Assembly (NCBI GenBank): GCA_040383605.1
Contig: JBEIDF010000001.1
Location: 16,797-80,796 of the forward strand
From: M3007 sp040383605
GTDB lineage: Bacteria; Bacteroidota; Bacteroidia; Chitinophagales; Saprospiraceae
Direction: 5' to 3'
DNA length: 64,000 nucleotides
Shown piece after piece: positions 34,669 through 42,979 of the stretch. The position numbers were made by a program, and so were the translations under genes. The number at the start of each line of letters is the position of its first letter. The stretch's first letter is position 1. Below the pieces are notes generated by a model, which made no database searches, had not been told where the DNA came from, and worked only from the letters and a program-made list of their open reading frames with translations.

Positions 34669-37131
34669 ATGCGTTACCTCCTGCTTCTAACTGCCGCCTG
34701 CTTATCCGGCTTTTTGTTTTGGGCCTTACACGCGCCCATCCCGCTCGGAAGCGCGCAATTGCCGCCTCTGGGGCCTTTTTTCAATCCGTATTCCGGATTT
34801 TGGACAAACGCGGAACCGGTCGGAGCCGTTCCGGAAGGTGAAATTCGACTGCCGGGACTGCAAGGCCGCGCAACGGTCTTGTACGACGACCTGATGACGC
34901 CGCATATCTTCGCAGAAAACGACGAGGACGCTTTCCGAATTCAAGGCTACATCACGGCGCGGGACCGACTTTGGCAAATGGATATTACCGCGCGGCAGAC
35001 CGCAGGCCGCCTCTCGGAAGTGTTTGGCGACCGCGCGCTGGCGGCCGATCGCCTGATTCGCCGCCGCGGCTTGCCGTACGCCGCCGAGCGACACTGGGCT
35101 GCCTGGCAGCAATCGGACACGACGCGCAGCATGATGGAAGCTTACGCCGAGGGCGTCAATGCCTGGATCGCCGAAATGCGCCCGGCAGATCTTCCACTCG
35201 AATACAAACTGCTCAATTATTCACCCGAACCCTGGACGCCGCTCAAATCGGTGCTGATCATCAGTAGTATGATGGATGCCTTGAACAACCGCGACCAGGA
35301 TCTTGCGGCCACAAACGCGTTGGCTGCGTTCGGTCGGGATACTTTTGATTACCTCTATCCCTCGTATTTCGATAAAAATGTGCCGGTTGTCCCGGATACC
35401 GGCCAATGGCGCAATGCGCCGCGGGCGTTCAAGCCCGGCGGCAATGCGCCCGCCGATTGGTCGCTCCTCGAATCTGGTACGCCGCCCGAACGCGCGCTGC
35501 CTATCTCGTTTCAAAACCACAACGGCAGCAACAACTGGGCGCTGTCCGGCAGCCGCACCCAATCGGGCGCGCCCATCCTGTGCAATGATATGCACCTGCC
35601 CCTGCGCCTACCCCATGTCTGGTATCAACTGCAAATCCACACGCCCAAGCACAACACGTATGGCGTGATCGTACCCGGCGTGCCGGGTATCGTGGTCGGA
35701 TTTAACGAGCAGGCAGCCTGGGGCTTCACGAATGTCAGCCAGGAAGTCGCCGACTGGTATAAAATTGCCTGGACGGACCCCGCGCGCACACAATACCGCC
35801 TCGACGGGAAAACGCAATCTGCTCAATTACGGATCGAGCGCATCGGCGTAAAGGGCCAGCCTGACGTGCTGGACACGGTTCGGTACACCGTCTGGGGGCC
35901 GATCGTCCACGACGATCCTGAACATCCTTTGCACGACTACGCCTATCGGTACGCCATACACAACGCACCCGACCGCAACAGCCTCGGGCGTTTTTACCAA
36001 ATTTGGCAGGCGGATAATTACCCCGGCTACCGGGCCGCTATACCCGGACTGGGCAGTCTTGCCCAGAATGTCGCCTTTGCCAACCAAGCCGGCGATATCG
36101 CGATTACGGTGCAGGGGCAGTTTCCCGTGCGCCAATATGAACAGGGGCGTTTTTTGCAGGACGGCGGCAGCAGCGCAAATGCCTGGTTGGGCGTCATTCC
36201 CGCAGACGAACTGCCGGCCATGAAAAATCCTTCCCGGGGATTCGTCTTTTCCGCCAATCAGCCCTCTACCGATCCAAACTTCCCGTATTTCTACCTGGGG
36301 TATTTCGACGCCTACCGCGGGCGGCGCATTCATGACCGACTTAAAAATATGCAGGAGGCAACGGTGGACAGTATGATCGCGCTCCAAACGGATAATTACA
36401 GTCAAAAACCCGCCGATGCCCTGCCGGTGCTGCTCCGCCTCGTACAAAAAGCGCAACTGCAGCCACCTCAAAAAGCATTACTCCGCCAGCTGGAACAGTG
36501 GAATTACGTCTATGAACGAAACAGCGCGGCGCCCACGCTATTTGAGATGTGGTTTGATTCGACCTATTTTCGAACCTGGGACGAGCTGGATACCCTCCGG
36601 AACCGCAGGCAGTCGGTGCTATTCCCGGAATCCTGGCGTTTTATCGAAATTTTAGACAAAGACCCGCAAAGCGTTTTCTTCGACCATCCGGCAACCCCCG
36701 TCCGGGAATCCGCCTCAGATATCGCAACGGAAGCGTTTCTGGCGGTCGCCAGGCGGGCAGCCGACCTGCCGCGCGACAGCCTGTTGTGGAAGCACGCAAA
36801 AGGTTTGGCTATCCGGCATATCGCCCGATTAGACGCATTTAGCCGCCTGGATGTGCCCACCGACGGCGTCCGCCATGCTCCCAACGCCATCGGCGCTGAT
36901 CACGGCCCCTCCTGGCGCATGATCGTGGAACTCACAACGCCCGTGCGCGCCTGGGGCGCGTATCCTGGCGGACAATCCGGGAACCCGGGAAGTCTCCATT
37001 TTGATTATATGGTGGATGCCTGGGCGGCGGGCGATTACTATGAACTGCTTTTTTTAAAAGATTCTGCGGCCAGGCCTGCCGGCGCGCGCAAGGTAGTTGG
37101 CGCCCTGACATTCCGGTCGGCAGACCGATAA
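34669..37131 (+). CDS. Penicillin acylase (S45, Ntn-hydrolase) family protein
   Basis: An 820-aa exported Ntn hydrolase. An N-terminal signal or anchor (MRYLLLLTAACLSGFLFWAL) is followed by the alpha chain ('TVLYDDLMTPHIFAENDEDAFRIQGYITARDRLWQMD'), a spacer, and the autocleavage site N-G-S287-N-N-W that frees the catalytic serine of the beta chain. Beta-chain motifs are intact: 'ALSGSRTQSGAPILCNDMHLPL' and 'GVPGIVVGFNEQAAWGFTN'. Family members cleave side-chain amides such as acyl-homoserine lactones or penicillins; the natural substrate here is unknown. The ATG at 34669 is used because it starts the signal peptide. A small membrane gene follows after 13 bases. Confidence 0.92.
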   Translation: MRYLLLLTAACLSGFLFWALHAPIPLGSAQLPPLGPFFNPYSGFWTNAEPVGAVPEGEIRLPGLQGRATVLYDDLMTPHIFAENDEDAFRIQGYITARDRLWQMDITARQTAGRLSEVFGDRALAADRLIRRRGLPYAAERHWAAWQQSDTTRSMMEAYAEGVNAWIAEMRPADLPLEYKLLNYSPEPWTPLKSVLIISSMMDALNNRDQDLAATNALAAFGRDTFDYLYPSYFDKNVPVVPDTGQWRNAPRAFKPGGNAPADWSLLESGTPPERALPISFQNHNGSNNWALSGSRTQSGAPILCNDMHLPLRLPHVWYQLQIHTPKHNTYGVIVPGVPGIVVGFNEQAAWGFTNVSQEVADWYKIAWTDPARTQYRLDGKTQSAQLRIERIGVKGQPDVLDTVRYTVWGPIVHDDPEHPLHDYAYRYAIHNAPDRNSLGRFYQIWQADNYPGYRAAIPGLGSLAQNVAFANQAGDIAITVQGQFPVRQYEQGRFLQDGGSSANAWLGVIPADELPAMKNPSRGFVFSANQPSTDPNFPYFYLGYFDAYRGRRIHDRLKNMQEATVDSMIALQTDNYSQKPADALPVLLRLVQKAQLQPPQKALLRQLEQWNYVYERNSAAPTLFEMWFDSTYFRTWDELDTLRNRRQSVLFPESWRFIEILDKDPQSVFFDHPATPVRESASDIATEAFLAVARRAADLPRDSLLWKHAKGLAIRHIARLDAFSRLDVPTDGVRHAPNAIGADHGPSWRMIVELTTPVRAWGAYPGGQSGNPGSLHFDYMVDAWAAGDYYELLFLKDSAARPAGARKVVGALTFRSADR

Positions 37132-37144
37132 ATCAGCAATTAAG

Positions 37145-37489
37145 ATGCGAAATATCCTCTTTGTTTTTCTTTTTGTGGCGGTCGGCACTGCCGCGCTTTC
37201 CAGTTTCCTGCCCTGGTGGATTGTTTGGTTTGCCGGATTAGGCGCCGGCATCATTTGGCCGCAACCAGTCCGCACGGCGGGTGCTGCTTTCTTGGGCGCT
37301 TTTGCACTCTGGGTCGGTATGGCTTTTTGGTTGGATCAGCAAAATCAGGGCATCTTGTCCGCTAAAATCGGCGGGCTGTTCCGCGGAATACAGCCTGTAT
37401 TGCTGATCTTGCTCACCGGTCTGCTCGGCGGTTTGCTTGCCGCAGCCGGCGCCTGGCTCGGTGCATTGTTGCGCCAAGCCAACAAATAA
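37145..37489 (+). CDS. Hypothetical membrane protein
   Basis: A 114-aa protein with four hydrophobic segments (~3-20, ~22-42, ~45-65, ~85-108) and a short basic C-terminus (RQANK). It is rich in Gly, Ala, Leu and Trp. It starts 13 bases after the acylase stop and is probably co-transcribed. A hairpin with a T-run follows (37620-37655). No family recognised. Confidence 0.65.
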   Translation: MRNILFVFLFVAVGTAALSSFLPWWIVWFAGLGAGIIWPQPVRTAGAAFLGAFALWVGMAFWLDQQNQGILSAKIGGLFRGIQPVLLILLTGLLGGLLAAAGAWLGALLRQANK

Positions 37490-37619
37490 TGAGCCGCGCG
37501 CTTTGACGTCCGGATTTTCTCTTTTACTTTTGCACTGTTCTTGCCCAGCGCAGGAATGCGTGTCAAATTGTATATTTTTCACGCTTTTCTAATCCCGCTG
37601 ATTTTAAGGTATAAAAAAT

Positions 37620-37655
37620 GGGGCATTCCGGTACTCGGAGTGTCCTGTTTTATTT
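37620..37655 (+). terminator. Putative terminator before the ferritin gene
   Basis: GGGGCATTCCG and CGGAGTGTCC form a stem with wobble pairs around GTACT, followed by TGTTTTATTTTG. It separates the acylase/membrane-protein unit from ferritin. Confidence 0.5.
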
Positions 37656-37702
37656 TGTAATATCAATAAAAAGGATTAATTTAGCAGCAAAATTTACTGA
37701 AT

Positions 37703-38230
37703 ATGATTTCCGAGAAAATGACCGAACGACTCAACGGGCAGATTGCCCTGGAAGGTTACGCTTCTTTCCTGTATTTGTCTATGGCTTGCTGGTGCGATTT
37801 CCAAGGGCTGGCCGGTTGCGCGGCCTTTATGCACCGGCAATCTGCTGAAGAAAGGATGCACATGCTTAAAATCGTCCATTACCTCAACGAGGTCGGCGGT
37901 CGCGCGATCGTGCCGGCCATCGCCCAGCCGCCGGCAGATCAGGTATCCGCCGATCAAATGTTCAAAGCAGTGTATGCGCACGAGCAGAAGGTGACCAAAT
38001 CCATCCACGAGCTGATCAGCCTGGCCAATGCGGAGAACGACTATGCCACGCTCAATTTCCTGCAGTGGTACGTGGCAGAACAACGGGAAGAGGAGGCGCT
38101 CATGCGCGGGCTCCTGGATCGCATCCAATTGATCGGCGACAGCCCGATGCGTTTATACTATATTGATAAAGAAGTAGATGCGATCAACCAGGCAGCAGCA
38201 AACGCGGCTGCGGCGGAAAAAGCGGGGTAA
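37703..38230 (+). CDS. ftnA: Ferritin
   Basis: A 175-aa non-haem ferritin of the bacterial FtnA type that oxidises and stores iron in a 24-subunit shell. The ferroxidase ligands are in 'NGQIALEGYASFLYLSMACWC' (Glu17-type), 'SAEERMHMLKI' (Glu, His) and the later 'QWYVAEQREEEALM' (Glu, Gln). Length is normal. The Ala-rich C-terminal tail ('NQAAANAAAAEKAG') is variable among homologues. It is a single gene with an AT-rich upstream region and is convergent with the GH25 gene. Confidence 0.95.
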   Translation: MISEKMTERLNGQIALEGYASFLYLSMACWCDFQGLAGCAAFMHRQSAEERMHMLKIVHYLNEVGGRAIVPAIAQPPADQVSADQMFKAVYAHEQKVTKSIHELISLANAENDYATLNFLQWYVAEQREEEALMRGLLDRIQLIGDSPMRLYYIDKEVDAINQAAANAAAAEKAG

Positions 38231-38254
38231 TCGCTTGCCCAGCGCCAGCGCGCG

Positions 38255-39088
38255 TTAGGGCACGCACAAGCGACGCAGCGCCGTACTGTCTCCGTTGAAC
38301 ACGTTGAAATCCACACGGGCGTTGATGCCGCTGACGGAACCGCGGTCGCTGTGTTGCCAAAAATGCCAGTCGGCATCGTCGGGCAGGTTTAAATCCGCCA
38401 CATGAAAATGGGCGATCCAGAGCGGATACCCCTCAAACTCGGGTTGGTCGGCAAAGTGGTTTTTATAAAAATCACGGTAGGTGTACAGGATGGGCTTTAC
38501 GCCGTAATGGCGTTCCAGTAGTGTCAAAAATGTCTTGGTATTGCGCCGAATTTGGGCTTTGGTCATACCGCGGGTTTCTTCCACATCTACTACGGGCGGC
38601 AGATCGCCGGAGTTAAGCTGCACCGTTCGTGTAAAATGATCCGCTTGGTCGCGCGGACTGATATGCGGCAAGAAATAGTGATAGGCGCCGCGTATCAGGC
38701 GGTGCTTGCGGGCGTTTGCCCAATTGGTCCTGAACTGGGGATCCCGGAGGCTTGTGCCTTCCGTGGCTTTGATAAATGCAAAATGGAGGTTGATCTTGCC
38801 CACTTTCATTTCTTTGACCCGGCGCCAGTCAATTCGGCTCTGATAGCGGCTGACATCTATCCCATGAATGGCGTATTGCCCGGGGATACGGATGCCGAAT
38901 TGGCGGTATTCTTTAATGTGGGCTGGTAGCGTAACCAGGGAGATCAGGCGGTATCGCAGTTGGGGTACGGCAAGAACGATCACCGCACCGGCAATGAGGA
39001 GTAGGCGCAGCAGATCATTGGGTTGACTGCCTTGTGGGCGCGCGTAATCGTGCGGAATGATCACCAGTTCTTTGAGCAAACGCTGCAT
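38255..39088 (-). CDS. GH25 family lysozyme (muramidase), membrane-anchored
   Basis: A 277-aa protein. A single hydrophobic segment (~28-45, 'LLRLLLIAGAVIVLAVPQL') anchors a periplasmic GH25 domain. That domain has 'HGIDVSRYQSRIDW' (catalytic Asp), 'FAFIKATEGTSLRDPQF', 'GAYHYFLP', 'PPVVDVEE' (catalytic Asp/Glu pair) and 'ILYTYRDFYKNHF'. It should cleave MurNAc-GlcNAc bonds of peptidoglycan. It starts 9 bases after paaG on the same strand, so the two probably share the promoter at 39926-39933, although their functions look unrelated. Confidence 0.9.
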   Translation of the reverse strand: MQRLLKELVIIPHDYARPQGSQPNDLLRLLLIAGAVIVLAVPQLRYRLISLVTLPAHIKEYRQFGIRIPGQYAIHGIDVSRYQSRIDWRRVKEMKVGKINLHFAFIKATEGTSLRDPQFRTNWANARKHRLIRGAYHYFLPHISPRDQADHFTRTVQLNSGDLPPVVDVEETRGMTKAQIRRNTKTFLTLLERHYGVKPILYTYRDFYKNHFADQPEFEGYPLWIAHFHVADLNLPDDADWHFWQHSDRGSVSGINARVDFNVFNGDSTALRRLCVP

Positions 39089-39097
39089 AGTATCTGC

Positions 39098-39877
39098 TTA
39101 TTCGCCTTTAAAAACAGGCTTGCGTTTTTCCAAGAATGCCGCCACGCCTTCCCGGTAATCGAAGGTTTCGCCGGCTTCCGACTGGCAGTCGTCTTCTACC
39201 TGCAGTTGCGCGGCAAAATCGTGGTGAAAACTGCGGTTGAGCGCCCGCTTAGTAAGTCCGAGTCCTCGTGTGGGCATTTGCGCCAGCGTTTCTGCCAGGC
39301 GGAGGCTTTCCGCCGCGAAGGACTCGTCCGGAAAAACTTTCCAGATCATTCCGAGGGCGGCGGCTTCAGCGGCGGAGACTTTATCTGACAGCATCATGAG
39401 CGCGGCCGCCCGCTGCAAGCCTACCAGGCGCGGGAGCGTCCAGGTGCCGCCGCTGTCGGGAATTAACCCAATTTTAGAGAACGCCTGGGTGAAACTCGCC
39501 GAAGCAGATGCCACCGTGATATCACAGGCCAGCGCAATATTGGCGCCGGCGCCGGCTGCCACCCCGTTTACTGCGCAGACGACCGGTTTCTCCAGATTTC
39601 GAATGGCCAGCACCATGGGATTGTATCCGGTAGAGATGATTTCGGTCAGGCTGGGTCCTTGCGGAGCTACGACCTCCTGCAAATCTTCGCCGGCACAAAA
39701 AGCCTTGCCAGCGCCCGTCAGGTACACGGCGCGGATCGCGGCGTCCGAAGCGCAAATATCCAGCGCCTGCAAAATCTCCTGTCGCATGGCGTGGTGCATG
39801 GAATTGAAGACTTGCGGCCGGTTCAGGGTGATGCGAGCCGTGTTGTTCTCAACGGAGAACAGAATAAATTCGTACAT
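39098..39877 (-). CDS. paaG: Enoyl-CoA hydratase/isomerase, PaaG-like
   Basis: A 259-aa crotonase-fold enzyme. The oxyanion-hole segments are 'GAGKAFCAGEDL' and 'AVNGVAAGAGANIALACD'. The signature 'AFSKIGLIPDSGGTW' carries D141 in place of the usual catalytic Glu, and the C-terminus 'FDYREGVAAFLEKRKPVFKGE' closely follows E. coli PaaG. PaaG isomerises the ring epoxide of phenylacetyl-CoA and also acts as an enoyl-CoA isomerase. No other paa gene is in the window, so a general delta3,delta2-enoyl-CoA isomerase role is possible. Confidence 0.82.
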   Translation of the reverse strand: MYEFILFSVENNTARITLNRPQVFNSMHHAMRQEILQALDICASDAAIRAVYLTGAGKAFCAGEDLQEVVAPQGPSLTEIISTGYNPMVLAIRNLEKPVVCAVNGVAAGAGANIALACDITVASASASFTQAFSKIGLIPDSGGTWTLPRLVGLQRAAALMMLSDKVSAAEAAALGMIWKVFPDESFAAESLRLAETLAQMPTRGLGLTKRALNRSFHHDFAAQLQVEDDCQSEAGETFDYREGVAAFLEKRKPVFKGE

Positions 39878-39925
39878 AATGGCGTGTGGTTACGGGCGTA
39901 TCGGTACGTTTTGGGTGTATTTATG

Positions 39926-39933
39926 CAAAGGTA
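39926..39933 (-). promoter_or_regulatory. Putative -7 box for the paaG-GH25 unit
   Basis: On the minus strand it reads TACCTTTG, an exact TAnnTTTG match, 49 bases before the paaG ATG at 39877. Confidence 0.55.
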
Positions 39934-40096
39934 AGTTATATCAGCCTATTTATACAACAACAGATTCAACGCTTTTTGTGGCTGGAAACCGCAAGGGCAA
40001 CGAATCGCTGCGGAAATGGAGAGAAAACGACAAAAAATGCACGTGTTGAATCGAAAGGCAATCGGGCCGATGCGGCTTCAAAGCGCGAACTTTTAT

Positions 40097-40104
40097 TATA
40101 TTTG
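40097..40104 (+). promoter_or_regulatory. Putative -7 box directly at the rnd start codon
   Basis: TATATTTG is an exact TAnnTTTG match ending 4 bases before the ATG at 40109. If used, transcription would begin at or next to the start codon. Confidence 0.45.
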
Positions 40105-40108
40105 CCCC

Positions 40109-41281
40109 ATGAATTATCAAGTACGCTATCTGGAAGATCAGACAGAATTCGACCTGGCCATGCAGGCGCTTCAAAACGCTCCTTGGATCGGATTTGACAC
40201 GGAGTTTGTGGGAGAAAAGACCTACGTCCCGGTGCTTTGCCTGTTGCAAATTGTCTCTGAACAGGAAATTCTGCTGGTGGATGTGCTCCGCATCAAAAAC
40301 CTGGACGCTTTCCTCGAGCTGCTGAAACGGCCGGAAATTTTGAAAATTACCCATGCCGGCGACAATGATTACCGCCTCCTGTACCAACTGTACGGGGTCG
40401 TGCCGGTACATACCTTCGATACCCAAATCGCAGCGGGCTTCGTTGGCTACAACTACCCGGCCGGTTTCGCAAGAATTGTGGAACGGGAACTGAGCGTTAC
40501 GCTCGCAAAAAGTCATACGGTGGCCGATTGGGAGGCTCGTCCGATTGATCCTAAAGCGCTGGAATACGCTATCGAGGATGTGAAATACCTGCCGGCGCTG
40601 CACCACCGCCTGACCGGCAAGCTCAAACGCCGCCATCGGGAATCTTGGACGCAGGAGGAAAACCGGAAATGGGAAACGGAGGCGTTTTATGTGGCGGATC
40701 CGTATCGCGAAGTGCTGGCTGGCGATTTTGTCTATCAACTCGATTTTCGGGATAAAATATTCCTGCTCCGGCTTTACGCCTGGCGACGGGAAAAAGCGGC
40801 CGCCGCCAATGTGCCCAAAGACGCGATCCTGCAGGGTAAACATATCAATACGGTAGTAAAATCCATGCGCCACGGCTTGCAAGCGTTCCGAAATAACCGG
40901 ACGCTCCCGGAAAATGTCTGGAAAAAACACCAATCTGACTGGGAAAAAATGTACAAAGCACCCGCCACAGAATCGGAACGCGCATGGCTTCAAGCCCTCC
41001 CGGCGCCGGCGCCCGACGATCCGGAAAAGGAGTGGACGATGGAGATGTTGTACCATTTTATAAAAAAACAATGCCTGGAACACGAAATCAGCGCAGCACT
41101 GCTGTTCCCGCGGGGCGATTTTAATAAACTCAAAAGCGGCAACGATTTTGACGAATCGCTGCTCCAGGGCTGGCGTGCAGAACTCCTGGGCGCAAACCTG
41201 GTGGACTGGCTCCAAAAGGCCGCCGAGATGCAGATCAAATGGGAGGGAGACGCCTGCATCCTGACGATGCGGGAAGTATGA
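40109..41281 (+). CDS. rnd: Ribonuclease D (3'-5' exonuclease with HRDC domain)
   Basis: A 390-aa DEDDy exoribonuclease that trims the 3' ends of structured RNAs such as tRNA precursors. Exo I is D30-T-E32 in 'WIGFDTEF', Exo II is 'THAGDNDYRLL', and Exo III is 'YAIEDVKYL' (Tyr and Asp). HRDC-like helices follow (~210-290). The ATG at 40109 gives the family start; 31 more codons upstream are open but not conserved-looking. The stop overlaps the ATG of the ABC gene (ATGA at 41278-41281), so the two are translationally coupled. Confidence 0.92.
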   Translation: MNYQVRYLEDQTEFDLAMQALQNAPWIGFDTEFVGEKTYVPVLCLLQIVSEQEILLVDVLRIKNLDAFLELLKRPEILKITHAGDNDYRLLYQLYGVVPVHTFDTQIAAGFVGYNYPAGFARIVERELSVTLAKSHTVADWEARPIDPKALEYAIEDVKYLPALHHRLTGKLKRRHRESWTQEENRKWETEAFYVADPYREVLAGDFVYQLDFRDKIFLLRLYAWRREKAAAANVPKDAILQGKHINTVVKSMRHGLQAFRNNRTLPENVWKKHQSDWEKMYKAPATESERAWLQALPAPAPDDPEKEWTMEMLYHFIKKQCLEHEISAALLFPRGDFNKLKSGNDFDESLLQGWRAELLGANLVDWLQKAAEMQIKWEGDACILTMREV

Positions 41282-42924
41282 GTCCGCTGCTGGACATACA
41301 AGACCTCCGGGTGGAATTTCCCGCAGCCCGCGGGACGACTGCCTTTCAAGCCGTTGACCGGCTCTCTTGCACGCTGTACGCCGGGAAAACGCTCGGACTC
41401 GTTGGTGAATCCGGCTCCGGCAAATCCACCGTCGCGCGCGCGATCCTCCGCCTCTTGCCGACCGCCGCCGTGTCCGGACAGATACGCTGGCAACAGCAAA
41501 CGGATTTGTTGACAGCGAGCGAAAAGGAGATCCGCGCTATCCGCGGCCGCCAAATCGCTATCATTTTCCAGGAACCACTCTCGGCGCTGAATCCGGTATT
41601 GTCCTGCGGCGCCCAGCTCGAAGAAAATATCCGACTATACCAGGCTTGCGACAAACAATCCGCTGCCGTCCAAGCGCGCCACTGGCTGGAACGCGTGGGC
41701 CTCGAGGCGCCGGAACGTATTGCACAATCCTATCCCCATGAAATCAGCGGCGGACAAAAGCAACGGGTGCTGATTGCGATGGCTATGGCTGGAACGCCCC
41801 GGCTGCTGATTGCCGATGAGCCAACTACTGCGCTGGACGTCCGCGTTCAAAAAAAAATTATTGACCTGTTGATGGGTCTGCAGGCAGAATTTGGGATGAG
41901 TATGCTGTTTATCAGCCACGATCTCGGCCTGATTGGCGATTTGGCCGACGAAATCGCCGTCCTGCGCGCGGGGCATGTAGAAGAAATCGGGCCGGTAGAT
42001 CGCGTCCTGCATCAACCACAATCTGCTTATACGCAGGGCCTGCTGGCCTGCCGACCCGCCTTGCAGCGCCGGTATCGGAGGCTGCCGACCATGGAATCGC
42101 CGACGCCCGAGCCCTTTGTTGCACCGGACCGACCGGCTGGTAACGCCGCCCGACCGATCCTTGAAGCGCACCGGCTTTCCGTACAGTATCAGGGCGTCAA
42201 GCGCCTTTTTGGCGCAAATAAAAAGCCCCTGCACGCATTGGATAACGTGAGTTTCGAACTATTTCCCGGCGAAACGCTCGGCATTGTGGGGGCGTCCGGC
42301 AGCGGCAAGACGACCCTCGCAAAGGTGATCGCGCGGATGCTGGAACCCAGCGCCGGAAGCCTGCGCTTCGATGGCCAAAACCTCGAGGAGGCCCCGCGCC
42401 GGCAGATTCAGATGATTTTTCAGGATCCTTACGCCGCCCTCAACCCGGCGATGCGGGTGGGCGATGCGCTGCTGGAAGCACTCCAAGTAGTAGATCCGCG
42501 CGCCAAAAAACAAGCGGCTGTACAGCTGCTCGAAACGGTCGGACTTCAACCGGCGCACTACGATCGCTATCCACGCGCATTCAGCGGCGGCCAACGGCAG
42601 CGCCTGTGCATCGCGCGCGCGCTTGCTCTCCGCCCCAGGATACTGATCTGCGACGAAATTACGTCCTCGCTGGACGTATCGGTACAGGCTACCATCCTAA
42701 ACCTGTTGCGCGATCTACAGGAACAGTTTCAACTCAGTTACCTGTTTATCTCCCACGATTTGAGCGTAATCCGACAAATGAGCGACCGTGTGCTGGTGCT
42801 CCGGGATGGTTGCGTAGATGCTTACGGGACACCGGAGCGGGTATTGGATAGCGCGCCGACCGATTACGTCCGGATGCTATTAGAGGTTGTGCCAGGGTGG
42901 GGTAGGGCACAGCGTGGCGAATAA
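41278..42924 (+). CDS. ABC transporter, fused double ATP-binding protein (oligopeptide/nickel type)
   Basis: A 548-aa protein with two complete ATPase domains. Domain 1 has Walker A 'GESGSGKST', signature 'ISGGQKQRV' and Walker B 'LLIADEPTTALD'. Domain 2 has 'GASGSGKTT', 'FSGGQRQRL' and 'ILICDEITSSLD'. This is the DppD-DppF/YejF/GsiA arrangement that powers import of peptides or similar solutes; each half normally ends in an oligopeptide-type C-terminal extension. No permease or binding protein is adjacent, so the rest of the transporter must be elsewhere. The ATG overlaps the rnd stop by four bases. Confidence 0.92.
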   Translation: MSPLLDIQDLRVEFPAARGTTAFQAVDRLSCTLYAGKTLGLVGESGSGKSTVARAILRLLPTAAVSGQIRWQQQTDLLTASEKEIRAIRGRQIAIIFQEPLSALNPVLSCGAQLEENIRLYQACDKQSAAVQARHWLERVGLEAPERIAQSYPHEISGGQKQRVLIAMAMAGTPRLLIADEPTTALDVRVQKKIIDLLMGLQAEFGMSMLFISHDLGLIGDLADEIAVLRAGHVEEIGPVDRVLHQPQSAYTQGLLACRPALQRRYRRLPTMESPTPEPFVAPDRPAGNAARPILEAHRLSVQYQGVKRLFGANKKPLHALDNVSFELFPGETLGIVGASGSGKTTLAKVIARMLEPSAGSLRFDGQNLEEAPRRQIQMIFQDPYAALNPAMRVGDALLEALQVVDPRAKKQAAVQLLETVGLQPAHYDRYPRAFSGGQRQRLCIARALALRPRILICDEITSSLDVSVQATILNLLRDLQEQFQLSYLFISHDLSVIRQMSDRVLVLRDGCVDAYGTPERVLDSAPTDYVRMLLEVVPGWGRAQRGE

Positions 42925-42925
42925 A

Positions 42926-42961
42926 AAAACCGGTCAGGCAATCGTGCCTGACCGGTTTTTC
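42926..42961. terminator. Strong bidirectional terminator
   Basis: ACCGGTCAGGCA and TGCCTGACCGGT form a perfect 12-bp stem with an ATCG-type loop, A-run on the left and TTTTT on the right. It serves the converging ABC gene and the first PA-domain gene. Confidence 0.9.
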
Positions 42962-42979
42962 AAAAATCCAGGTTAAATA

